Shown here in pieces: positions 43,813 through 51,607 of a DNA stretch of 64,000 nt. Made by a program: the position numbers and the translations under genes. The notes under the pieces were generated by a model, which saw nothing but the letters and a program-made list of their open reading frames with translations, had not been told where the DNA came from and searched no databases. The stretch covers positions 124,001 through 188,000 of the forward strand of contig NZ_JAALLT010000004.1 in the NCBI RefSeq assembly GCF_011059145.1, read 5' to 3'. Within the stretch, counting starts at the first letter, position 1; each line of letters begins with the position of its first letter. This DNA comes from Halalkalibaculum roseum. Its GTDB lineage: Bacteria > Bacteroidota > Rhodothermia > Balneolales > Balneolaceae.

Positions 43813-44952
43813 ATGGTGATTGTTGGTGTCCCAAAAGAAACTGCAGAACTTGAAAAGCGCGTTGCGCTCATCCCCGAGACGGTAGCTAAACTTGTAGATA
43901 AAGGTTTGGAAGTACAGATCGAAAAAGATGCCGGCCTGGCATCCAACTACCTGGATGAATCCTACCGTGAAGCAGGGGCTTCCATCGTCGATGATCGTTC
44001 AAAATTGTTCTCCTCCTCTGATATTTTAATCTCTATTCAAACGCCTGAACATGATGACCTCGGCAAACTGAAAGAGGGCTCTATCCTGGTCTGCTTTCTA
44101 TGGGCTCTGCAAAATGAAGATACAGTTGCTTTTCTGAAAGAACATAAGATTACAGCCCTTGGGATGGATGCCATACCACGTATTTCAAGGGCACAAAATA
44201 TGGATGCACTCTCCTCTATGAGTTCAATTGCAGGTTATAAAGCCGCACTGATCGGTGCCAATGAGCTGGACCGCTATCTCCCTATGATGATGACCGCTGC
44301 CGGGACGGTTGCTCCTGCTAAGGTTCTGGTTCTCGGTGCCGGTGTTGCCGGACTTCAGTCGATTGCCACTGCCAAACGGTTAGGAGCCGTCGTAGAAGCT
44401 TTTGATATTCGTCCCGCTGTCAAAGAGCAGGTGGAAAGTCTTGGGGCCAAATTCGTGGAGGTACCCGACCTGGATGAAGATACCGAAACAAAAGGCGGCT
44501 ATGCCAAAGAGCTCAGTGAAGACAAGCAGGAGCGGCAGCGGCAAGTTATTCATGACCACGCTAAGAAATCGGATATCATAATTACTACCGCCCTCATTCC
44601 CGGCAAACCGGCTCCCAAGCTGGTGACGGAGCAGATGGTGCATGATATGCATCCCGGGTCGGTGGTTGTAGACCTGGCTGCCGAGCAAGGCGGAAACTGC
44701 GAGTTGACAAAAGCCGGTGAAACGATTGAAGTCAATGAAGTAAAGGTTGCAGGTCCGTTGAATATCGCCAGTAGCCTGGCCTATCATGCCAGTCAGCTCT
44801 ATTCCAAAAACATGATGGCCCTGCTGGATCATCTGCTGGAAGAAGGAAAACCTCATTTTGATTTTGAAGACGAAATTACTCTGAATACCACCATTACGCA
44901 TCAGGGAGAAATTATTTCTCCAATGCTCAAAGAAAATTCGAAATCCGAATGA
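43813..44952 (+). CDS. pntAA: NAD(P) transhydrogenase subunit alpha, part 1 (PntAA)
   Basis: 379 residues, the soluble NAD-binding domain I in split form. 'VGVPKETAELEKRVALIPET' is the family opening. 'RAQNMDALSSMSSIAGYKA' forms the substrate loop, and 'VLVLGAGVAGLQSIATAKRLG' is the dinucleotide site with 'EAFDIRP' after it. The last codons lie in a 7-bp phased array. It is the first gene of a three-gene operon (pntAA, pntAB, pntB). The complex uses the proton gradient to transfer hydride from NADH to NADP+. GGAGGG precedes the ATG. Confidence 0.96.
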   Translation: MVIVGVPKETAELEKRVALIPETVAKLVDKGLEVQIEKDAGLASNYLDESYREAGASIVDDRSKLFSSSDILISIQTPEHDDLGKLKEGSILVCFLWALQNEDTVAFLKEHKITALGMDAIPRISRAQNMDALSSMSSIAGYKAALIGANELDRYLPMMMTAAGTVAPAKVLVLGAGVAGLQSIATAKRLGAVVEAFDIRPAVKEQVESLGAKFVEVPDLDEDTETKGGYAKELSEDKQERQRQVIHDHAKKSDIIITTALIPGKPAPKLVTEQMVHDMHPGSVVVDLAAEQGGNCELTKAGETIEVNEVKVAGPLNIASSLAYHASQLYSKNMMALLDHLLEEGKPHFDFEDEITLNTTITHQGEIISPMLKENSKSE

Positions 44953-45005
44953 CCGAAATACTAAACTATTGTTTCGAACATTCGAATTTTGGACTTTCGA
45001 ATTTA
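44936..45005. repeat. 7-bp phased inverted array spanning the pntAA stop codon
   Basis: attcgaa, atccgaa and tgaccga lead through the stop codon, and acattcg, aattttg, gactttc and gaattta follow. The TTCGAA-type cores face each other and can pair. The final Asn-Ser-Lys-Ser-Glu codons of pntAA are part of the array. Confidence 0.6.
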
Positions 45006-45017
45006 AAATAAGCTATT

Positions 45018-45314
45018 ATGTCCGGACTCATATTTAACCTTTTCATTTTCGTTCTGGCCTCATTTATAGGCTTTGAACTGATCTCAAAAGTGCCTCCTAC
45101 TCTTCACACGCCCCTGATGTCGGGTGCCAACGCCATTTCGGGTATTACCATCATCGGTGCCCTGGTGGTTGCGGGTCATTCCGGGGGCGAATGGGCTCAG
45201 TGGATAGGCCTTGCAGCCATTATCTTCGCTACGATCAACGTGGTCGGGGGATTCATGGTAACCGACCGCATGCTGGAAATGTTTAAGAAGAAGAAAACGA
45301 AGGAGGATAAATAA
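45018..45314 (+). CDS. pntAB: NAD(P) transhydrogenase subunit alpha, part 2 (PntAB)
   Basis: 98-residue membrane part of the split alpha subunit. Three hydrophobic helices start with 'FNLFIFVLASFIGFELISKVPPTLHTPLMSGANAISG' (broken by loops), then 'WIGLAAIIFATINVVGGFMVTDRM'. The 'HTPLMSGANAISG' block is diagnostic. A Lys-rich tail ends the protein. Its TAA overlaps the ATG of pntB by one base. Confidence 0.96.
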   Translation: MSGLIFNLFIFVLASFIGFELISKVPPTLHTPLMSGANAISGITIIGALVVAGHSGGEWAQWIGLAAIIFATINVVGGFMVTDRMLEMFKKKKTKEDK

Positions 45315-46738
45315 TGAGTCAATTTTTACCTCCGTCAATTCAAAACTTTCTGCCGGATATAATTCAGCTTGTCTACCTGGTTGCCACCGGGGTTTTTATC
45401 GTAGGTATTAAACGACTTGGATCACCGGCTACCGCCCGGTCAGGAAACCAGCTGGCCGCACTCGGAATGCTTATCGGGGTGATTGTTACACTCTTCGATC
45501 AGCAGGTTGTAAGTTTCAATTTCATTATTGCCGGCGTAGTCATCGGTAGCCTCATTGGTGCCGTCGCAGCCAAAAAAGTGGAAATGACGGCTATGCCGGA
45601 AATGGTAGCCATATTCAACGGTTTTGGTGGCGGTGCCTCGGCGCTGGTAGCCTGGGGTGAGCTCAGCAGAACCTTAGATCCAACCATGCTTGAAGTTCAG
45701 GATCTTGTTACGGTGGGACTCAGTATTCTGATCGGTTCCATAACCTTTACCGGCAGTTTCGTAGCTTTTGGTAAATTGAAAGGATTTATCAGCGGCCGAC
45801 CGTTAACATTTCCCGGGCAGAATATTTTTAACCTGCTATTGACTGCAGGCTTATTCGGATTGGTGGGATGGTTTGCTGTCGATCCGGAATACCAATTGGT
45901 TTTCTGGCTGTTATTCGGTCTCTCCCTGCTGCTCGGAATACTCACAGTGTTGCCGATCGGTGGTGCGGATATGCCGGTGGTTATTTCACTGCTAAACTCT
46001 TACTCCGGTATTGCCGCATCGATGGCCGGATTTGTCATCAACAACAATCTTCTTATCATAAGTGGTGCGCTGGTAGGTGCCGCCGGACTTATACTCACCA
46101 ACATCATGTGCAAGGCCATGAACCGGACGCTCGGTAATGTACTCTTTGGGGCATTCGGCGGCGGAGACGGGGGCAGCGGCTCTGGACCGGCAGCTGATAC
46201 CGATAAAACGGTACGAGAAACCACACCTGAGGATGTCGCACTACAGTGTGCCTATGCCGGCAAAGTGATCATTACACCCGGATACGGACTCGCGGTTGCC
46301 CAGGCGCAACACGTATTGAAGGAAGTAGCTGACAAACTCGAAGCCAAAGGTGTAGAAGTTAAATATGGTATTCATCCGGTGGCCGGTCGCATGCCCGGAC
46401 ACATGAACGTACTGCTCGCGGAAGCTGATGTGCCTTACGACCAGCTCTATGATATGGAGCAAATAAACCCGGATTTCAAGTCAACGGATGTGGTGCTGAT
46501 TATTGGTGCCAACGATGTGGTAAATCCGGTGGCCAAAACCGAGCCGGGCAGTCCGATTTACGGTATGCCTATTCTCAATGTCGATGAAGCCGAAAGGACC
46601 ATTGTGTTCAAGCGGAGTTTGAGTCCGGGTTTTGCAGGAATTGACAATCCCCTGTTCTATAAAGAGACCAACCAGATGTTCTTCGGGGATGCGAAGAAAT
46701 CGCTACAAGCACTTGCACAGGCACTGAATGAAGTTTAG
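45314..46738 (+). CDS. pntB: NAD(P) transhydrogenase subunit beta (PntB)
   Basis: 474 residues. About nine membrane helices in the first 285 residues carry 'EMVAIFNGFGGGASALVAW', 'SITFTGSFVAFGKLKG', 'LLNSYSGIAASMAGF' and 'NIMCKAMNRTL'. The C-terminal NADP(H)-binding domain III has 'VIITPGYGLAVAQAQH', 'IHPVAGRMPGHMNVLLAEA' and 'GANDVVNPVAK'. It completes the proton-translocating enzyme. A 7-bp array starts two bases past the stop codon. Confidence 0.97.
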   Translation: MSQFLPPSIQNFLPDIIQLVYLVATGVFIVGIKRLGSPATARSGNQLAALGMLIGVIVTLFDQQVVSFNFIIAGVVIGSLIGAVAAKKVEMTAMPEMVAIFNGFGGGASALVAWGELSRTLDPTMLEVQDLVTVGLSILIGSITFTGSFVAFGKLKGFISGRPLTFPGQNIFNLLLTAGLFGLVGWFAVDPEYQLVFWLLFGLSLLLGILTVLPIGGADMPVVISLLNSYSGIAASMAGFVINNNLLIISGALVGAAGLILTNIMCKAMNRTLGNVLFGAFGGGDGGSGSGPAADTDKTVRETTPEDVALQCAYAGKVIITPGYGLAVAQAQHVLKEVADKLEAKGVEVKYGIHPVAGRMPGHMNVLLAEADVPYDQLYDMEQINPDFKSTDVVLIIGANDVVNPVAKTEPGSPIYGMPILNVDEAERTIVFKRSLSPGFAGIDNPLFYKETNQMFFGDAKKSLQALAQALNEV

Positions 46739-46740
46739 TC

Positions 46741-46817
46741 AGGTTTCAGGATACAAGATGCAGGATTCAGGTTTAGGATACTAGTTTATGGGATTGTTTT
46801 GAGGGTTTTAGGAATTA
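46741..46817. repeat. Left 7-bp phased array beside the four-helix-bundle gene
   Basis: Units are aggtttc, aggatac, aagatgc, aggattc, aggttta, ggatact, agtttat, gggattg, ttttgag, ggtttta, ggaatta. The first five resemble the reverse complement of the array at 47314-47362. It starts directly after the pntB stop codon and runs into the 3' end of the four-helix-bundle gene. Confidence 0.75.
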
Positions 46818-47182
46818 CTTTTATGGTTGGTTTCTACGGATTGTATAAACTGATATAGTTTCTTGCCTAAAAGATCTAATTTAATAGAAATCTCTTTATA
46901 TACTTCTTCGTCAGCAAGTGATTTAGTTTCGTATAGCGTCTCAATATGATCTCTTGTTTCGTCAACAGAAGAATGAGCATAAATCAAAAATTTGATGAAA
47001 TCTTGTTTGTACCTTCTTCTGCCATAGCCTTCAACAATATTCGAGCGAATTGACTTTGACGATCTTCTGACTTGACTACCTGTTTCGTATAACTCATACT
47101 TTGGAAGTAGCATACTCATTTCATGAATAACTACAGTTACTTCTCTTGACAATTTCCATATCTCCAGATTTTTGTAGCTCAC
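46808..47182 (-). CDS. Four-helix-bundle protein (23S rRNA intervening-sequence/S23 family)
   Basis: 124 residues. It starts '[20 protein letters not shown]' and has the hallmark '[24 protein letters not shown]' (split by the helix turn), then '[19 protein letters not shown]'. This is the S23 / IVP family, also related to Avd of diversity-generating retroelements. Such genes were first noticed inside 23S rRNA intervening sequences but also occur alone; their cellular role is unknown. It is AT-rich compared with its neighbours. It is enclosed by inverted 7-bp arrays and sits between the ends of pntB and an MFS gene, which looks like insertion between genes. Confidence 0.9.
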   Translation of the reverse strand: MSYKNLEIWKLSREVTVVIHEMSMLLPKYELYETGSQVRRSSKSIRSNIVEGYGRRRYKQDFIKFLIYAHSSVDETRDHIETLYETKSLADEEVYKEISIKLDLLGKKLYQFIQSVETNHKSNS

Positions 47183-47313
47183 CGGTCAAAAATTTTGATA
47201 GAAGTGCTTTTTTAGGATAGACCGATAGGTAAGAACTTCCTTACAAGTAAAATTTTAAAAGTCGAAAATATCCTAATGTAAAACTATCTAGAAATCTAAT
47301 TTTTTACCCATAA

Positions 47314-47362
47314 ACGTATATCTTGCATCTTGCATCCTGTATCCTGTATCCTGTATCCTGCT
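47314..47362. repeat. Right 7-bp phased array beside the four-helix-bundle gene
   Basis: acgtata, tcttgca, tcttgca, tcctgta, tcctgta, tcctgta, tcctgct; three TCCTGTA units are identical. The array is inverted relative to the one at 46741 and stops exactly at the stop codon of the MFS gene. Confidence 0.85.
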
Positions 47363-48637
47363 CTACTCAACCTCAGCATCCCCATCATAAAATCTCATCG
47401 CCAATACAAAACATAAACTGCCCAATATCCCGCAACAGCTGATCACCAGCATGAGCGCCTTTGCCGGACCATAGGCCCCAGTAAACACCATATCCATTAG
47501 CCAACCCGTTAGGGGCGGACCTACCCCAAAACCGATCACACTGATTACAAACAGGTACAAACCTCCGGCCAGCGCGCGCATATTTGGCTTCACCAGGTAT
47601 TGAATGAGAGCCGCAGCCACACCATTGTAGGAGGAAGAAATCACGTTTGCAGAACCGATCAGCAACAGCGCCATCCAACCGGTGCCGGCAAATAGTCCCA
47701 AATAGTAAAGAGGCAGACAGGCCAGTCCGGCGACCATTCCCATAATAAAACGCTTAGACGGTCCCCATCTTTCAGCCAGCCAATCAGCCGCTTTACCGGA
47801 TGACACGACACTCAGCCCTGTTGCGAGCATGAACCAACCATAATAGGGCAAGAGGTTTTGAGCTTCATGAACTTCCTTCAGAACTGTACCGACAAAACCA
47901 AGAACCGTATAACCCGTCAGGGCCAAAAAGGAAAAGCCCAGGAAGTGAAAGAGAATGGTCTTTTTGCTGAGAATGTATACCAATACTTCCCTCATGGACA
48001 TATCCACATCATAACGCGCCTTCTGTTGGGTGATCCCACGCGGCAGCTCGCGGATAAGGAACCAGGCCACGCCCACTAATAGAATACCCGGAGCTCCTAC
48101 CACCATCAAAGCGGTACGCCAGTCATACAGTTGGGCGACTGTTCCCCCGCCGATGAAAGCCACGCCAATTCCGATAAATATACCGGAGGCATATATCGAA
48201 AATACCGTAGCGCGTTGTTCCGGTCTGAAATAATCGGAAAGCAGGGAGTACACTGCGGGACTTAAGGCCGATTCACTGATACCGACAAACATGCGGGCAG
48301 TTATCAAAAAAGTGAGTGAAGTGGCGAAACCGCTGATGAATGTCATCAGGCTCCATATCAGCAGACCGGCCACAATCATTATCTTTCGTGAATAAAGATC
48401 AGCCAGGCGACCCATCGGAATTCCACAAATAGCGTATATCAGCGAAAAGGCTGTTCCGTAAAGCAGACCTACCTGGAGGTTATTCATGTCCATTTCAGCC
48501 TGAATCTGGGTGGCCAGCACGGCAATGATCTGACGGTCAACAAAACTGGAAATATAGATCAGTGTGACCAGCCCGAGTATAACCCAGGCATAGGTGCTGC
48601 CTATCAGTTTTCTTGCCTTTTTCTCGGTAATGCTCAT
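47363..48637 (-). CDS. MFS transporter, spinster-like
   Basis: 424 residues with twelve predicted membrane helices. 'YISSFVDRQIIAVLATQIQAEM' and 'MGRLADLYSRKIMIVAGLL' (the MFS loop 2-3 motif G-R-x-A-D-x-x-S-R-K) are spinster-like, and 'ARMFVGISESALSPAVYSLLSDYF' is helix 4-5. Eukaryotic spinster proteins carry lysolipids; bacterial relatives are uncharacterised, so the substrate is not assigned. It is divergent from nth. Confidence 0.92.
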   Translation of the reverse strand: MSITEKKARKLIGSTYAWVILGLVTLIYISSFVDRQIIAVLATQIQAEMDMNNLQVGLLYGTAFSLIYAICGIPMGRLADLYSRKIMIVAGLLIWSLMTFISGFATSLTFLITARMFVGISESALSPAVYSLLSDYFRPEQRATVFSIYASGIFIGIGVAFIGGGTVAQLYDWRTALMVVGAPGILLVGVAWFLIRELPRGITQQKARYDVDMSMREVLVYILSKKTILFHFLGFSFLALTGYTVLGFVGTVLKEVHEAQNLLPYYGWFMLATGLSVVSSGKAADWLAERWGPSKRFIMGMVAGLACLPLYYLGLFAGTGWMALLLIGSANVISSSYNGVAAALIQYLVKPNMRALAGGLYLFVISVIGFGVGPPLTGWLMDMVFTGAYGPAKALMLVISCCGILGSLCFVLAMRFYDGDAEVE

Positions 48638-48769
48638 AATTGATTTTTAATGAGAGCGGAATCTAAAAAAGGATTTCTTCATATTCAGACTTTGTTTGAT
48701 TGTAAAAGTGCGTCTACTTTGCCATTTTCTGCTGATTAATCATTTACTAAATGACCAGAAATTTATCAC

Positions 48770-49477
48770 ATGCCCGTTAAGCTATACCCTGATCTACCAA
48801 AGCTGCCTGAGAAAACCGATAAGCAAAAAAAGCGTGCCGAGGAACTCCTTGCTGAACTATATGAGCATTACCCGAATCCTCACTGTGCCCTTGATCACCG
48901 GAATGCTTTTGAACTTTTGTGCGCGACAATACTGAGCGCCCAGTGTACCGACGTGCGGGTAAACAAGGTAACTCCCGATCTTTTTGAGACCTACCCTACT
49001 CCCGAGCAAATGGCAGAGGCGCCCATACAGGAACTGGAAGAACTTGTACGATCTACAGGGTTTTACCGGAACAAAGCTAAAGCACTTAAAGAATCTTCTC
49101 AGATCATTGCTGAGGAGCATGACGGTGAAGTGCCACAGAATATGAAGGAGCTGCTGAATCTTCGTGGTGTGGCCCGAAAAACGGCCAACGTCGTACTGGG
49201 TAATGCCTTCAATATCAACAAAGGGGTGGTTGTGGATACGCACGTCAGACGCCTCTCTAACCGTTTCGCGCTGACCGAAGAAGAGAAAAACACCAACAAA
49301 ATAGAAAAAGACCTCATGGCGTTGTTTCCGCGTGAAGAGTGGACCAATTTGTCGCATTTGTTTATTCATCACGGAAGGAATGCCTGTAAAGCACGGATCT
49401 CTGAAGCACCCGATCATCCCATTTGCAAGAAGTACGGGGTGAATTGTGAATGCCGGGAGATGAGGGAAGAGGAGTAA
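48770..49477 (+). CDS. nth: Endonuclease III (Nth) with an unusual cysteine pattern
   Basis: 235 residues. The HhH-GPD fold is clear: 'LLCATILSAQCTDVRVNKVTP', 'LRGVARKTANVVLGNAF' with catalytic Lys137, and 'VVDTHVRRLSNRF' with Asp156. It removes oxidised pyrimidines and cuts the abasic site in base excision repair. The C-terminal cluster loop is odd. Canonical Nth has C-x6-C-x2-C-x5-C, but here the four Cys are at 206, 219, 226 and 228, spaced x12, x6 and x1. The [4Fe-4S] cluster is therefore doubtful. The 7-bp array overlaps the stop codon. Confidence 0.92.
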   Translation: MPVKLYPDLPKLPEKTDKQKKRAEELLAELYEHYPNPHCALDHRNAFELLCATILSAQCTDVRVNKVTPDLFETYPTPEQMAEAPIQELEELVRSTGFYRNKAKALKESSQIIAEEHDGEVPQNMKELLNLRGVARKTANVVLGNAFNINKGVVVDTHVRRLSNRFALTEEEKNTNKIEKDLMALFPREEWTNLSHLFIHHGRNACKARISEAPDHPICKKYGVNCECREMREEE

Positions 49478-49542
49478 TGAGTGAGAAGTGAGAAGTGAGA
49501 AGTGAAAAGTGAAAAATTAGAAGTGAAAAGTTTTGAAACATG
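49473..49542. repeat. 7-bp phased array overlapping the nth stop codon
   Basis: agtaatg, agtgaga, agtgaga, agtgaga, agtgaaa, agtgaaa, aattaga, agtgaaa, agttttg, aaacatg. The nth TAA lies in the first unit. Confidence 0.85.
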
Positions 49543-49683
49543 AAATATAAAGCAGGCTCCGAGGGAGTTATGCCAGAGGCACTCCATTGGAGCACTCCCC
49601 AGAGCATGGCAAATTTTAAAAGTTTTCATTCCATTTTTATCAGATTAGCTAAAATGCGAGACTACAAGCCTCTTAAAGAGGAT

Positions 49684-49711
49684 GGGTGAGAAGTAATGAG
49701 TAATGATTCTA
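49684..49711. repeat. Short 7-bp phased array
   Basis: gggtgag, aagtaat, gagtaat, gattcta. Confidence 0.55.
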
Positions 49712-49750
49712 AACTCTTAAGGTTATTTATGAGGCTGTTTTACCGTCTTT

Positions 49751-49799
49751 TTAATTCTCAATTCCTAATTTTTAATTCTTAATTCTCTAATACCCAACA
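49751..49799. repeat. 7-bp phased array just before the Memo-like gene
   Basis: ttaattc, tcaattc, ctaattt, ttaattc, ttaattc, tctaata, cccaaca. It ends six bases before the ATG, so the array occupies the expected promoter and ribosome-binding zone of the next gene. Confidence 0.8.
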
Positions 49800-49805
49800 G
49801 CAGCA

Positions 49806-51071
49806 ATGAGCAAAGAACAATTATTTGATTCAAAGACGGACCCAATTCCGGGAGTAAGAAGAAACATTGACATAATTCCGGTTGAAAATAACGGGCAGTC
49901 GTATCTCTACTTTCACGACAGCCTTGGCTATGCCACTCCTGACTTTGCTTTAGATCGCCAGGCGGCTTCCCTGCTTTCTCTGCTCGACGGACGCAAAAGC
50001 ATTGAAGATCTATCCCCTTACCTTGGCGAAAATGTGTCTACTGACCAGCTGTTGAAATATATCCGTTTCCTGGATGAGAATAGGCTGCTGCAATCATCCC
50101 ACTATTATAACTACGCAGAACAGATTGAGCAGCAATACGAGGAATCCGGTACCCACGAGGCGGTCACTCCGGGCTCTTCCTATCCCAAAGAGCCGGATGA
50201 GTTGCAAACTTATTTGGAAAATGCTTTTTCCGGCATCCGGTCCAACGGCGAAACGCTTGCCAATGGCTCTGCTAAAGCATTGTATGCGCCTCATATTGAC
50301 CCAAGGGTTGGAATGGATACTTATGCCCATGCTTTTTCGGCCATCCGATACCTTGAACCAAAACGGTTAGTTATTCTAGCCACCTCTCACTACGCAGGAC
50401 TCTACCGAGATGTCTACCAAAACTACCCTTTCATTGTTAGTCGGAAGAACTTTCAATTACCTACGCGTACCATAACTTCTGATAAAAAAGCTATCGATAA
50501 ACTGGTTTCCGAAAACAGCGAAAACGGGTTAACCGACCGCGACCGGGCCCATAGAATTGAACATAGTATTGAACTTCCCCTTTTGTTTCTGAGTCACCTG
50601 TGGAAACATGAATTCAGTATCGTGCCGGTACTTGTCAGCAGCATAGACGACCTGATGTATATGAGAGAGGGACACAGGGCTGAGCAGATAGCGAAGTTTG
50701 GTGAATCTCTTCAAAAACAGTTTGGGAATGATAACGATACTTTTTTTCTCATCAGCGGTGACCTGGCTCATGTCGGTAAAAAGTTCGGAGACAAAAAACC
50801 GGCGAGAGAAATGTTTGAGGAGGTAAGAAAGTTTGACCAACGTTTTCTTTCGAAAGGAGAAGAAGCTAAGCCTGATGAACTGCTTGAACTGATCAGTGAA
50901 AAATATGATCCCTATCGCATCTGTGGATTTCCTCCACTCTATACCTTTTTAAAATCAATGTCCGGTCTAAAGGGTAAAGTTCTCAACTACGATCTCTGGG
51001 ATGAACACGAACGTGAAAGCGCTGTCAGTTTCGGTTCGATACTATATTGGAACACGGATAAAATGAATTAA
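49806..51071 (+). CDS. Memo-family (AmmeMemoRadiSam B) protein with an N-terminal winged-helix-like domain
   Basis: 421 residues. Residues about 30-105 ('LGYATPDFALDRQAASLLSLLDGRKSIEDL') look like a PqqD-type winged-helix domain. The Memo domain follows from about 155: 'ALYAPHIDPRVGMDTYAHAFSAI', 'LVILATSHYAGLYRDVY', 'AHRIEHSIELPLLFLSHL', 'ISGDLAHVGKKFGD'. The His residues fit the copper- or iron-binding dioxygenase-like site of Memo. Function in bacteria is unknown. In many organisms this protein occurs with AMMECR1 and a radical SAM protein; neither is in view. No good ribosome binding site is seen. Confidence 0.86.
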   Translation: MSKEQLFDSKTDPIPGVRRNIDIIPVENNGQSYLYFHDSLGYATPDFALDRQAASLLSLLDGRKSIEDLSPYLGENVSTDQLLKYIRFLDENRLLQSSHYYNYAEQIEQQYEESGTHEAVTPGSSYPKEPDELQTYLENAFSGIRSNGETLANGSAKALYAPHIDPRVGMDTYAHAFSAIRYLEPKRLVILATSHYAGLYRDVYQNYPFIVSRKNFQLPTRTITSDKKAIDKLVSENSENGLTDRDRAHRIEHSIELPLLFLSHLWKHEFSIVPVLVSSIDDLMYMREGHRAEQIAKFGESLQKQFGNDNDTFFLISGDLAHVGKKFGDKKPAREMFEEVRKFDQRFLSKGEEAKPDELLELISEKYDPYRICGFPPLYTFLKSMSGLKGKVLNYDLWDEHERESAVSFGSILYWNTDKMN

Positions 51072-51149
51072 GAATTTAGAATTAAAAAAGCGTTTAACTA
51101 CTTCAAACCTAATTCATAATTCCTAATTTGTAATTCTTAATTCTTATTC
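51063..51149. repeat. Two facing 7-bp arrays between convergent genes
   Basis: atgaatt, aagaatt, tagaatt (51063-51083) face cctaatt, cataatt, cctaatt, tgtaatt, cttaatt, cttattc (51108-51149). The two can pair as AATTAAGAATT-type arms over a 24-base loop. The left arm overlaps the Memo stop codon and the right arm the gldC stop codon. It may act as a bidirectional terminator. Confidence 0.78.
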
Positions 51150-51479
51150 TGTGATCTCCATTTTATCCGCAAAGTAGGCCGTGAAATCCCGCATGTCTTC
51201 GGCCATCTGATCTTCGTTAGTGGCGTTTTGAAGCGTATCTGCCATGGTAACCAGTGTCTGATGAAAAAAGATCTTCATCTCATCAATGGTCATCTCTTTG
51301 GTCCAGAGGTCCAGCCTCAGGGTATCTTTTTTCTGGTGGTCCCACATAGAGAGCAACATGGCCCGGCACTGGGCTATGTCTTCACCCTCCTTATCACTGG
51401 CATTCCAGTCGATGGAGGTCGGAATGTTGTTTTCATCCAGTTCTACAGTAATACTTATCTCTTTCTTTTTGGATGACAT
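51144..51479 (-). CDS. gldC: Gliding-motility-associated protein GldC
   Basis: 111 residues from the ATG of 'MSSKKKEISITV'; a longer frame begins 21 codons earlier but is unsupported. GldC blocks are 'ITVELDENNIPTSIDWNASD', 'AMLLSMWDHQKKDTLRLDLWT' and 'FFHQTLVTMADTL'. GldC is linked genetically to gliding motility in flavobacteria and is present in many non-gliding Bacteroidota, where its role is unknown. It lies downstream of ahcY on the same strand but beyond a terminator. Confidence 0.93.
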   Translation of the reverse strand: MSSKKKEISITVELDENNIPTSIDWNASDKEGEDIAQCRAMLLSMWDHQKKDTLRLDLWTKEMTIDEMKIFFHQTLVTMADTLQNATNEDQMAEDMRDFTAYFADKMEITE

Positions 51480-51557
51480 AAACGCAAGTAGGTTAAATAA
51501 TACTAAATTGAAATTTACTGGTGCTAAAAGTGACTGAGTCACTTATGGGAATAAATA

Positions 51558-51590
51558 AAGCCTCATCCATCAAAGACGAATGAGGCTTTA
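51558..51590 (-). terminator. Terminator of ahcY
   Basis: AAAGCCTCAT and ATGAGGCTTT form a 10-bp stem. On the minus strand the downstream side has TTTATTTATT. It lies 18 bp past the ahcY stop codon and so separates ahcY from gldC. Confidence 0.85.
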
Positions 51591-51607
51591 AAAAATAGAT
51601 AGTGGAA

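Larger units (their letters stand above)
49478..49805. other. 328-bp intergenic region made largely of repeats
   Basis: Besides the array at its start it holds an imperfect hairpin near 49.56-49.61 kb ('GGCACTCCATTGGAGCAC'), a short array at 49684-49711 and another at 49751-49799. Almost half of the region is phased at 7 bp. No gene is apparent. Confidence 0.7.

Noticed and set aside
44380-44901. 173-codon frame opposite pntAA
   Set aside because: Antisense shadow of a conserved gene.
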